NCBI GenBank assembly: GCA_003250275.1
Contig: QKGW01000542.1
Span: 1-21,676 of the forward strand
Origin: Alphaproteobacteria bacterium
GTDB lineage: Bacteria > Pseudomonadota > Alphaproteobacteria > Rhodospirillales > Rhodospirillaceae
Direction of reading: 5' to 3'
Length of the DNA stretch: 21,676 nucleotides
Shown piece by piece: positions 8,296-17,701 of the stretch (positions are counted from its first letter, which is position 1; every line of letters starts with the position of its first letter). Both the position numbers and the translations under genes were made by a program. The notes below the pieces were generated by a model. The model was not told where the DNA came from, did no database searches, and saw nothing but the letters and a program-made list of their open reading frames with translations.

Positions 8296-8981
8296 CACGG
8301 CGTCTCCTTTCCGGCCTCGGGCGAGGTCTTCGCGGCGGCCTTGGGAGCCGCCTTCGGCGTCTCCTTGAGCACGTGGTCGCCGGCCTTGTCCTTGAGCGTC
8401 GTCGCGCCCTTGCACGGGCACGCGCCGCGCCGCCCGGTCTGCGAGCCGATCGCGGGCTTCTCGCCCTTGAGCAGAGCCTCCAGCACCGCCTTGGCGGTGT
8501 CGTAGGTGAGGTCTTCGTAGAGGTCGTCGTTGACCTGCATCACCGGCGCGTTGGCGCACGCGCCGAGGCACTCGACCTCCGAGAGCGTCGCCGCGCTGTC
8601 GCGCCGGGTCTCGCCGAAGGCGATGCCGAGCACGTCCTGCGCCGCGCGCACCACTTCGGGCGCGCCGCGCAGCCAGCAGGAGATGTTGGTGCACACCTGA
8701 ACGTGCAGCTTCCCCACCGGCTTGAGGTTGTACATCGTATAGAAGGTGCCGACCTCGTAGACCTTGATCGGCGGCACGTCGAGCATCTCGGCGACCACGT
8801 CCATCGCCGCGCGGGAAAGCCAGCCCTCCTGACGCTGCGCGAGGTCGAGAAGCGGCATCACCGCCGAGCGCTGCCGTCCGGCCGGGTACTTCGCGATGAT
8901 CGCCTTGGCCTTTTCCGCGTTGTCGTCGGAGAAGGCGAAGTGCGTCGGCTGCACGAGGGCGTCGGGAAGGTGTTCGCTCAT
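8295..8981 (-). CDS. nuoE: NADH-quinone oxidoreductase subunit E
   Basis: Thioredoxin-like [2Fe-2S] subunit (cluster N1a) of the NADH-dehydrogenase module, partner of NuoF. It has 228 residues. The four ligands are Cys97 and Cys102 (CTNISC) and Cys138 and Cys142 (CLGAC). The core ends near residue 170. It is followed by about 55 residues rich in Ala, Lys, Pro and Glu, with a CPC motif (Cys188, Cys190) in GRRGACPCKG and a low-complexity tail PKAAPKAAAKTS. C-terminal extensions are known in alphaproteobacterial and mitochondrial relatives, but the role of this one is not evident. Start ATG at 8981 overlaps the nuoD stop as ATGA. Confidence 0.97.
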   Translation of the reverse strand: MSEHLPDALVQPTHFAFSDDNAEKAKAIIAKYPAGRQRSAVMPLLDLAQRQEGWLSRAAMDVVAEMLDVPPIKVYEVGTFYTMYNLKPVGKLHVQVCTNISCWLRGAPEVVRAAQDVLGIAFGETRRDSAATLSEVECLGACANAPVMQVNDDLYEDLTYDTAKAVLEALLKGEKPAIGSQTGRRGACPCKGATTLKDKAGDHVLKETPKAAPKAAAKTSPEAGKETP

Positions 8982-10156
8982 CGATCGATCTCACCGAAAA
9001 CGATATCCAGCGACCCGATGATCGCCGTGATGTCGGCCAGCATGTGGCCGCGGGAAAGCTTGTCCATCGCCTGGAGGTGGGCGAACCCCGGCGCGCGGAT
9101 GTGGCAGCGGTACGGACGGTTGGTGCCGTCGGCAATCAGGTAGACCGCGAACTCGCCCTTCGGCGCTTCGACCGCGGTGTAGGTTTCGCCCTCGGGCACG
9201 TGGTAGCCCTCGGTGAACAGCTTGAAGTGATGGATCAGCGCTTCCATCGACTGCTTCATCAGCGCGCGCGGCGGCGGCGAAATCTTGTGGTTGTCGACCT
9301 TCACCGGGCCATCGGGCATCTTCTGCAGGCACTGGCGGATCAGCTTGACCGACTGCCGCATTTCCTCGACGCGCACGAGGTAGCGGTCGAAGCAGTCGCC
9401 GTTCTTGCCGACCGGAATGTCGAAATCGAGCTCGGCGTAGACGTCGTAGGGCTGCGCCTTGCGCAGGTCCCACGGCACGCCCGAAGCGCGCAGGCACGGG
9501 CCGGTGAAGCCCCAGTCGAGCGCGTCCTCGGCGTCGATCACGCCGATGTCGACGGTGCGCTGGCGGAAGATGCGGTTGCCGGTGAGCATCCGCTCCATGT
9601 CGACGATGAACGTCGAGACCTCGTCGCACCATTGTGCGGCGCGCTCGATGAAGCCCGCCGGAAGGTCCACCGCGACGCCGCCGGGGCGGAAGTACGCGGC
9701 GTGGAGGCGCGCGCCCGAAACCTGCTCGTACAGCTCCATCCCGCGCTCGCGCACCTCGAAGCCCCAGAGGATCGGCGTCATCGCGCCGACGTCCATGGCA
9801 TACGAGGTGAGGTTGAGGATGTGGTTGAGGACGCGGGTGATCTCCGCGAACATCACGCGGATGAACTGGCCGCGGCGCGGCGCCTCGATGCCGAGCAGCT
9901 TCTCCACCGCGAGGGCGAAGGCGTGCTCCTGGTTCATCGGCGCGACGTAGTCGAGACGGTCGAAGTACGGCACCGCCTGAAGATAGGTCTTGTACTCGAT
10001 CAGCTTTTCGGTGCCGCGGTGCAGGAGGCCGATGTGCGGATCGGCGCGGTCGATCACCTCGCCCGACATGTCGAGCACCAGGCGCAGCACGCCGTGCGCG
10101 GCGGGGTGCTGCGGGCCGAAGTTGATGGTGAAGTTCTCGTTGCGAATGTCCGCCAT
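8978..10156 (-). CDS. nuoD: NADH-quinone oxidoreductase subunit D
   Basis: 49-kDa-type subunit of complex I, related to the large subunit of [NiFe] hydrogenases but without metal ligands; with NuoB it forms the quinone-reduction site. The product has 392 residues, is not fused to NuoC, and begins MADIRNENFTINFGPQHPAA. The conserved GPQHPAAHG loop lies at 14-22, and DPHIGLLHRGTEKLIEYKTY at about 39-58. The C-terminus IIGSLDIVFGEIDR is also typical. ATG at 10156 sits 5 nt after the nuoC stop; the frame is open further upstream but reads across nuoC without meaning. The end overlaps nuoE by 4 nt. Confidence 0.98.
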   Translation of the reverse strand: MADIRNENFTINFGPQHPAAHGVLRLVLDMSGEVIDRADPHIGLLHRGTEKLIEYKTYLQAVPYFDRLDYVAPMNQEHAFALAVEKLLGIEAPRRGQFIRVMFAEITRVLNHILNLTSYAMDVGAMTPILWGFEVRERGMELYEQVSGARLHAAYFRPGGVAVDLPAGFIERAAQWCDEVSTFIVDMERMLTGNRIFRQRTVDIGVIDAEDALDWGFTGPCLRASGVPWDLRKAQPYDVYAELDFDIPVGKNGDCFDRYLVRVEEMRQSVKLIRQCLQKMPDGPVKVDNHKISPPPRALMKQSMEALIHHFKLFTEGYHVPEGETYTAVEAPKGEFAVYLIADGTNRPYRCHIRAPGFAHLQAMDKLSRGHMLADITAIIGSLDIVFGEIDR

Positions 10157-10161
10157 GTGCC

Positions 10162-10809
10162 TCAGCCCTTCTTCTCGGCCTTTTCGTCGCCCGGCAGAAC
10201 CTCGCGGACGCGCGCGAGATCCGGGCCTTGCCACGGGCTCAGATTGTCGAAGTTGCGGAATTCCTGGGTAAGCTTGACCGGCTCGTAGACGACGCGCTTC
10301 TGGGTGTCGTCGTAGCGCACCTCGACGAAGCCGGTGAGCGGGAAGTCCTTGCGCAGCGGGTGGCCGTCGAAGCCGTAGTCGGTGAGCAGGCGGCGCAGGT
10401 CCGGGTTGCCGTCGAAGCGCACGCCGTACATGTCGTAGGTCTCGCGCTCGAACCAGCCCGCCGCCGAAAACACCTCGATCACCGAAGGCACCGAGCCTTC
10501 CTCCTCGACCTGCACCTTGATGCGGACGCGCAGGTTGTGGCGCAGCGACAGCAGATTGTAGACCACGTCGAAGCGCTTCTCGCGTTCCGGCCAGTCGACG
10601 CCGCAGATGTCGACGAGCTGCTTGAACAGGCAGGCGCCGTCGTCGCGCAGGAACATCAGAAGCGGCACGATGCTGAACGCCGGGGCTTCGAGCACCAGCT
10701 CGTCACCCTGCATCGCGATGCGGTCCACATGGTCGCCCGCGAGGGCGTCGATGTGGTCCGCAAGCTCCTGATGCGCGGCGAGGCGGGTTTCGGCGAGTTC
10801 GTCGGTCAT
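10162..10809 (-). CDS. nuoC: NADH-quinone oxidoreductase subunit C
   Basis: 30-kDa-type subunit of the connecting module of complex I (215 residues), scaffolding NuoD and NuoI. Signature segments include ERETYDMYGVRFDGNPDLRR and then DYGFDGHPLRKDFPLTGFVE. The C-terminal tail DEKAEKKG is charged. The start MTDELAETRLAAHQELADHI at ATG 10809 gives the usual length; its ribosome-binding site is weak (GGACCTGGAT about 7 nt upstream). The gap to nuoB is 32 nt, the longest in the operon apart from the nuoI-nuoJ spacer. Separate nuoC and nuoD genes distinguish this operon from the fused nuoCD of enterobacteria. Confidence 0.97.
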   Translation of the reverse strand: MTDELAETRLAAHQELADHIDALAGDHVDRIAMQGDELVLEAPAFSIVPLLMFLRDDGACLFKQLVDICGVDWPEREKRFDVVYNLLSLRHNLRVRIKVQVEEEGSVPSVIEVFSAAGWFERETYDMYGVRFDGNPDLRRLLTDYGFDGHPLRKDFPLTGFVEVRYDDTQKRVVYEPVKLTQEFRNFDNLSPWQGPDLARVREVLPGDEKAEKKG

Positions 10810-10841
10810 GGTGTATCCAGGTCCGAGATTAGGGAGACGGC

Positions 10842-11396
10842 TCAACGCGACAACGTGCGGGTGCGGCGGATCTTCTTCTGCAGTTGCAGGATGCCGTAGA
10901 GAAGAGCCTCGGCGGTGGGCGGGCAACCGGGCACGTAGACGTCGACCGGAACCACGCGATCGCAGCCGCGCACCACAGAATAGGAATAGTGATAGTAGCC
11001 GCCGCCGTTGGCGCACGACCCCATCGAGATCACCCAGCGCGGCTCGGCCATCTGGTCGTAGACCTTGCGCAGCGCCGGAGCCATCTTGTTGGTCAGCGTG
11101 CCGGCGACGATCATCACGTCGGCCTGGCGCGGGCTCGGGCGGAAGACGATGCCGAAGCGGTCGAGGTCGTAGCGCGAGCAGCCGGTGTGGATCATCTCGA
11201 TGGCGCAGCACGCAAGACCGAAGGTCATCGGCCACATCGAGCCGGTGCGCGCCCAGTTCAGCAAATCGTCGAGCTTGGCGAGGACGAAGCCGCGGTTCGA
11301 GAGCTCGTCGCCGACGAGGCCGAGCATCTCGTCCTGGGTGAGGCCTTCGGGCGTCACCCGCGGAAGCTGCGCCGCGTGCGGGTCTGCCACGTTCAT
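10842..11396 (-). CDS. nuoB: NADH-quinone oxidoreductase subunit B ([4Fe-4S] N2)
   Basis: Carries cluster N2, the last iron-sulfur centre before quinone, at the NuoB-NuoD interface. The product has 184 residues. All four N2 ligands are visible: the tandem Cys63-Cys64 in GLACCAIEM, Cys128 in MGSCANGGG and Cys158 in VPGCPPTAEAL. The segment GTLTNKMAPALRKVYDQM is also family-typical. ATG at 11396 lies 4 nt after the nuoA stop, and a GGGAG ribosome-binding site lies inside the last codons of nuoA. Confidence 0.98.
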   Translation of the reverse strand: MNVADPHAAQLPRVTPEGLTQDEMLGLVGDELSNRGFVLAKLDDLLNWARTGSMWPMTFGLACCAIEMIHTGCSRYDLDRFGIVFRPSPRQADVMIVAGTLTNKMAPALRKVYDQMAEPRWVISMGSCANGGGYYHYSYSVVRGCDRVVPVDVYVPGCPPTAEALLYGILQLQKKIRRTRTLSR

Positions 11397-11400
11397 CGCT

Positions 11401-11766
11401 CTACTCCCAATCCAGGGCGCCCTTGCGCCACTCGTAGATGAAGCCGACGGTCAGCACGCCGAGGAAGATCAGCATCGAGATCAGCCCGAAGGTGCCGATC
11501 TTGTTGAGCACGATCGCCCAGGGGAACAGGAAGGCGGCTTCGAGATCGAAGATGATGAAGAGGATCGAAACCAGATAGAACCGGATCTCGAAGCGCGCGC
11601 GGGCGTCGTCGAACGCCTCGAAGCCGCATTCGTAAGCGGTGACCTTTTCGGTGTCGGGGTTCTGCTTCGCCACTAGGTACGAGCCGACGACCATCACGCC
11701 CGACAGTCCGACCGCGACCGCGATGAAGATCAAAATCGGCAGATATTCCTGCAAAATCTCGCTCAT
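11401..11766 (-). CDS. nuoA: NADH-quinone oxidoreductase subunit A
   Basis: First gene of the operon; a small membrane subunit (121 residues, three helices) next to NuoH at the quinone chamber. It begins MSEILQEYLPILIFIAVAVG. The conserved cysteine-containing loop between helices 1 and 2, TAYECGFEAFDDARARFEIR, is followed by FYLVSILFIIFDLEAAFLFP, both hallmarks of NuoA. ATG at 11766 is supported by GGAGGG 9 nt upstream. A longer in-frame start at 11901 would add about 45 Arg-rich residues with no family resemblance. The probable operon promoter lies in the intergenic region upstream (11767-12308). Confidence 0.98.
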   Translation of the reverse strand: MSEILQEYLPILIFIAVAVGLSGVMVVGSYLVAKQNPDTEKVTAYECGFEAFDDARARFEIRFYLVSILFIIFDLEAAFLFPWAIVLNKIGTFGLISMLIFLGVLTVGFIYEWRKGALDWE

Positions 11767-11939
11767 AGGCTCAAGCCCTCCCCGTACCGGTCCGCCACAC
11801 CGACAGGCGGCGCACGGCTCGATGAGTGTACGCCCACGAAGACGGGTGGGAAATCGGCAGCGCAACCGCGGATGCGGCACGCCGAACGGCCGAACGCGCA
11901 CCCCTGACTTTCGTTCTATCCTGCGCGGACCGCACCTGC

Positions 11940-11968
11940 TTGGTATCCCGCAACCGCCGGAGTGTCAA
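11940..11968 (-). promoter_or_regulatory. Candidate sigma-70 promoter of the nuo operon
   Basis: On the minus strand a perfect TTGACA (-35, 11963-11968) is followed after 17 bp by TACCAA (-10, 11940-11945), which matches only three of the six consensus bases. Transcription would start near 11933, giving a leader of about 165 nt before nuoA. A second possibility is TATAAC in the AT-rich stretch at 12054-12071, where I find no good -35. The choice between them is an inference. Confidence 0.4.
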
Positions 11969-12247
11969 GGAAGGCATGGCTCTGCACCCCACGCAGCGGG
12001 TCGCTCGAACGGGAGTGCGGAACGGCCGGGAGACGGTTTGCAGGGCCTTTGCAGTTATATCTATTGTTATACGCAAGCAGCCCAAAGAAAATTCACCTGT
12101 ATTTCCATACTCAACCTGCCCTACCAACATGGAAAATCACTTCCGAAATTCAACCCGAACTCCACAGCATCCGCGATCACATTTCGAACGCGCGCCCGCC
12201 CGTATGGATTGCCCTTGATCCGCCGCAGAAAACCTGGCGGTTGATCT

Positions 12248-12275
12248 TGCGGACGCACGCCCGAGCGGCGACAAT
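12248..12275 (+). promoter_or_regulatory. Weak candidate promoter of the LysE-family gene
   Basis: TTGCGG (12248-12253) and GACAAT (12270-12275) are separated by 16 bp and would place a start site about 25 nt before the gene. Both hexamers deviate from consensus, so this is only a suggestion from position and spacing. Confidence 0.22.
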
Positions 12276-12308
12276 GACGCGGCAATTTCGATTTTTTCGG
12301 GGATGACG

Positions 12309-12920
12309 ATGGCGATCGAGACTCTCGCCGCAATGGCGGCTGCCCTCGCGATTTTGGCGCTCACGCCCGGACCCGGCGTGTTCGCCGTGGTCGGACGCGC
12401 GATCGGCCACGGTTTCGCCGATACCGCCGCAATGGTCGGCGGCATCGTCCTCGGCGATCTCGTCTATTTCACCGCCGCGCTCACCGGATGGGCGGCGGTC
12501 GCCGAGGCGTTCGGCGACGTGTTCGGCATCGTCCGTCTGGTCGCGGCGGCCGCGCTCGCGGTGATGGGCGGGCGGATGATCCTCGCGAGCTTCCGGCACG
12601 CTCCCGCAACCGCGCGCACGCCGGTAAAGGGACGCGCCTTCGCCGCGGGCTTCCTCCTCACCCTCGGCAACCCCAAGGCGATCCTGTTCTACCTCGCCTT
12701 CCTCCCCACCTTCATCGATCTCACCCGCATCGACGCGGTGGGCGCGGCGGAAGTCGCCGCGGTGATCGTCGTAGTCGTCGGCGGCGTGCTGCTGGCCTAC
12801 GCCGCGGCGGCGGCGCGCGCTGCCGCCTGCCTCTCCCGCCCGGCGTTCTCGCGCTGGATGCAGCGCGGCGCGGGCGCGATCCTGATCGGCACCGGTGCGG
12901 CGGTCGCCGGCCGCGGCTGA
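12309..12920 (+). CDS. LysE/RhtB-family amino-acid (or small-metabolite) exporter
   Basis: Inner-membrane protein of about 203 residues with roughly six hydrophobic segments, matching the LysE/RhtB translocator superfamily. Diagnostic stretches are the N-terminal ALTPGPGVFAVVGRAIGHGF with the conserved PGP, followed by GIVLGDLVYF, and the mid-protein FLLTLGNPKAILFYLAFLPT. Members export amino acids such as lysine, threonine, homoserine or leucine, but the substrate cannot be read from the sequence. ATG 12309 is preferred because GGGG (12299-12302) is then 6 nt upstream; ATG 12303, two codons earlier, abuts it. This is the only plus-strand gene in the window, placed between tRNA-Val and nuoA and converging on the tRNA. 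No regulator gene adjoins it. Confidence 0.9.
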   Translation: MAIETLAAMAAALAILALTPGPGVFAVVGRAIGHGFADTAAMVGGIVLGDLVYFTAALTGWAAVAEAFGDVFGIVRLVAAAALAVMGGRMILASFRHAPATARTPVKGRAFAAGFLLTLGNPKAILFYLAFLPTFIDLTRIDAVGAAEVAAVIVVVVGGVLLAYAAAAARAAACLSRPAFSRWMQRGAGAILIGTGAAVAGRG

Positions 12921-12935
12921 GCCCGCCGGACAAAG

Positions 12936-12965
12936 AAAAAACGCCGCGAAGCCGCGGCGTTTTTT
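12936..12965. terminator. Bidirectional Rho-independent terminator (exporter gene / tRNA-Val)
   Basis: A 13-bp perfect stem consists of AAAAAACGCCGCG (12936-12948), the loop AAGC and CGCGGCGTTTTTT (12953-12965). Read on either strand it ends in six T residues, so it can stop the plus-strand exporter transcript and the minus-strand tRNA-Val transcript. The minus-strand side touches the final A of the tRNA CCA end. Confidence 0.9.
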
Positions 12966-13040
12966 GGTGGGCGGTGACGGGATCGAACCGCCGACCTACT
13001 GGGTGTAAACCAGTCGCTCTCCCAGCTGAGCTAACCGCCC
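12965..13040 (-). tRNA. tRNA-Val (anticodon UAC)
   Basis: The minus strand folds into a standard cloverleaf. The 5' acceptor arm GGGCGGT (from 13040) pairs with ACCGCCC, followed by discriminator A and an encoded CCA (12965-12967). The D-arm carries AGCTCAGCTGGGAGAGC. The anticodon stem ACTGG/CCAGT encloses the loop TTTACAC with anticodon TAC, which reads valine codons. The T-arm contains GGTTCGATCC. The gene follows hupB, an arrangement common in alphaproteobacteria. No clear promoter lies in the 65 nt separating it from hupB, so it may depend on read-through from hupB. Confidence 0.97.
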
Positions 13041-13053
13041 CTACCCCAGAGAC

Positions 13054-13089
13054 GAGAAAAGCCGACCACGGGACGTGATCGGCTTTCTC
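13054..13089 (-). terminator. Hairpin downstream of hupB (terminator or processing site)
   Basis: On the minus strand GCCGATCACG, loop TCC and CGTGGTCGGC form a stem of about ten pairs with one mismatch (13061-13083). Flanking GAGAAA and TTTTCTC extend the pairing. The stem is followed by CTTTTCTC, a short, interrupted T-tract, so termination may be incomplete. It sits between the hupB stop and the tRNA-Val 5' end. Confidence 0.6.
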
Positions 13090-13105
13090 AAGACCCCGAG
13101 ATCGC

Positions 13106-13378
13106 TTAGTTCACAGCGTCCTTCAGGCCCTTACCGGCCTTGAACTTCGGCTGCTTGGAAGCGGGAATGGTGATCTTCTCGCCGGTGCGCGGATTGCGAC
13201 CTTCGGAGGCGGCGCGCTCGGCGACGCTGAAGGTACCGAAACCGACCAGACGAACCTCGTCGTTCTTCTGAAGGGCTTCGCCAATCGCGGCAAACACGGC
13301 ATCCACCGCCTTCGCGGCATCGGCCTTGGACAGTTCAGCCTGGGCCGCAACGGCGGCAACGAGATCATTCTTGTTCAC
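13106..13378 (-). CDS. hupB: DNA-binding protein HU
   Basis: Nucleoid-associated histone-like protein of 90 residues that bends and compacts DNA as a dimer. It begins MNKNDLVAAVAAQAELSKAD and contains the core VRLVGFGTFSVAERAASEGR. It continues NPRTGEKITIPASKQPKFKA, the DNA-binding beta-arm with the intercalating-proline motif RNP. The C-terminus GKGLKDAVN is typical. The start codon is GTG at 13378, with AAGGGG 7 nt upstream, which fits a normal HU length. It lies between lon and tRNA-Val as in many alphaproteobacteria. IHF subunits are related, but this arm and C-terminus are HU-type. Confidence 0.97.
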   Translation of the reverse strand: MNKNDLVAAVAAQAELSKADAAKAVDAVFAAIGEALQKNDEVRLVGFGTFSVAERAASEGRNPRTGEKITIPASKQPKFKAGKGLKDAVN

Positions 13379-13400
13379 GGCAAGACCCCTTGTGTTAGAC

Positions 13401-13433
13401 CCAATTTTATTGGATTTGAAAACATTCGATCAA
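13401..13433 (-). promoter_or_regulatory. Probable hupB promoter with overlapping dyad
   Basis: On the minus strand TTGATC (13428-13433) and TAAAAT (13404-13409) are separated by 18 bp, giving a start site near 13397 and a leader of about 19 nt. The -10 is embedded in the inverted repeat CCAAT-TTT-ATTGG (13401-13413), which could be an operator or chance AT symmetry. Confidence 0.55.
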
Positions 13434-13544
13434 CCCGACGGCGCGCAGTTTAGAACGCATTCTCGCGGGCCGTCAACGGGAGAAGCGCAGATTTCCTCTT
13501 ATTGCGGCCTTGACAGCCGAGGAAGGAGCGCATCCTCGCGGGAA

Positions 13545-13579
13545 CGTTTTGCGATGGCAGTGACGCCCATCACAAAACG
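13545..13579. repeat. 13-bp inverted repeat in the hupB-lon intergenic region
   Basis: Left arm CGTTTTGCGATGG (13545-13557) and right arm CCATCACAAAACG (13567-13579) are complementary at 12 of 13 positions across a 9-nt spacer. The single mismatch would be a G-U pair in minus-strand RNA. A second, smaller stem CGAGGA/TCCTCG lies at 13518-13538. Neither is followed by a T-run on either strand, so they do not look like terminators. The hupB-lon gap (13379-13703) otherwise holds the hupB promoter and the lon terminator. Function unknown: operator, small structured RNA or dispersed repeat. Confidence 0.6.
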
Positions 13580-13640
13580 AACCGGCGCCATATGCAAGAC
13601 AAGAAGCTCCGCCGTCAAGTGAAAATGTTACATGTTGCCG

Positions 13641-13674
13641 AAAAAACGAAAAAGAGGCGAAATATCGCCTCTTT
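13641..13674 (-). terminator. Rho-independent terminator of lon
   Basis: On the minus strand AAAGAGGCGA, loop TATT and TCGCCTCTTT form a 10-bp perfect stem (13651-13674), followed by TTCG and TTTTTT. It lies 30 nt after the lon stop codon. Confidence 0.9.
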
Positions 13675-13703
13675 CTTTTACGCTTGGTTACATTAGAGAC
13701 CGA

Positions 13704-16112
<2,409 letters not shown>

Positions 16113-16147
16113 TGGTCCTCTTGGGATAATGGCTGGCGCAACCGCGC

Positions 16148-16171
16148 GGAACACGCCGGACGGCGCGTTCC
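16148..16171 (-). other. Stem-loop in the lon 5' leader
   Basis: On the minus strand GGAACGCGCC, loop GTCC and GGCGTGTTCC form a 10-bp stem containing one G-U pair. It lies 36 nt before the lon ATG and would begin only a few nucleotides after the transcript start predicted from the sigma-32-like promoter. No T-run follows. A role as mRNA 5' stabiliser, RNA thermometer or protein-binding site is possible but unproven. Confidence 0.5.
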
Positions 16172-16181
16172 GTTGCAAGAG

Positions 16182-16208
16182 CTATGGGGCGCAACGGGTG
16201 CGGTCAAG
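16182..16208 (-). promoter_or_regulatory. Sigma-32 (RpoH)-like promoter of lon
   Basis: On the minus strand CTTGAC (16203-16208) is followed by 13 bp and CCCCATAG (16182-16189). The known heat-shock promoter pattern is CTTGAA, 13-17 bp, CCCCATNT, so 5 of 6 bases match in the -35 and only the last base differs in the -10. It starts 26 nt after the clpX stop and predicts a leader of about 60 nt. A sigma-70 reading of the same -35 would need a poor -10. Confidence 0.6.
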
Positions 16209-16233
16209 CCCTCCGAGGAGCCGGAACGCCCGA

Positions 16234-17499
<1,266 letters not shown>

Positions 17500-17599
17500 C
17501 CCTAACTCCTGCCATCGCGGCCTCCCCACCCCAGAAGCGGGGGAACCGAACTTTCGCGACGCTTATCCTATCCGGACAGCGCCGCATCAAACAACCCGC

Positions 17600-17658
17600 A
17601 AATCCGCCCGGATTTCCGGAGACGCCGAGCGGGACACCCACCATAGGTAGGGTCCCGC
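17600..17658 (-). other. Two hairpins in the clpP-clpX intergenic region
   Basis: The 202-bp gap 17500-17701 holds no gene I can support. It contains AAATCC/GGATTT with a 4-nt loop (17600-17615) and a larger imperfect stem (17629-17658) whose arms include GGGA, CCC and ACC against GGT, GGG and TCCC around the loop ATA. Neither is followed by a T-run, so these are more likely leader or processing structures than terminators. A weak clpX promoter may lie further downstream, between the hairpins and the gene, but no hexamer pair is convincing. Confidence 0.4.
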
Positions 17659-17701
17659 AATCGAAACGTCATCGGCGTGTCACGGGTTTGCCCCCGCGTG
17701 C

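Larger units (their letters stand above)
11767..12308. other. Intergenic region between divergent nuoA and the LysE-family gene
   Basis: This 542-bp gap contains no gene I can support. It is unusually long for this compact region. The part next to nuoA is GC-rich, while about 12048-12135 is clearly AT-richer, with TATAAC-like elements on the minus strand at 12054-12059 and 12066-12071. Two TTGATC hexamers flank a small CCGCC/GGCGG stem at 12221-12240. The region should hold the promoters of nuoA (minus) and of the exporter gene (plus). Short open frames exist in several frames but lack ribosome-binding sites and recognisable sequence. Confidence 0.5.

Noticed and set aside
11826..12306. Small open frames of 60-130 codons in the nuoA-exporter gap
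   Set aside because: Several frames on both strands are open at once, none has a clear ribosome-binding site or recognisable sequence, and they overlap each other and the candidate promoters.
13510..13515. Perfect TTGACA on the plus strand in the hupB-lon gap
   Set aside because: No -10-like hexamer lies 15-19 bp downstream and no plus-strand gene follows, so it is treated as a chance match.
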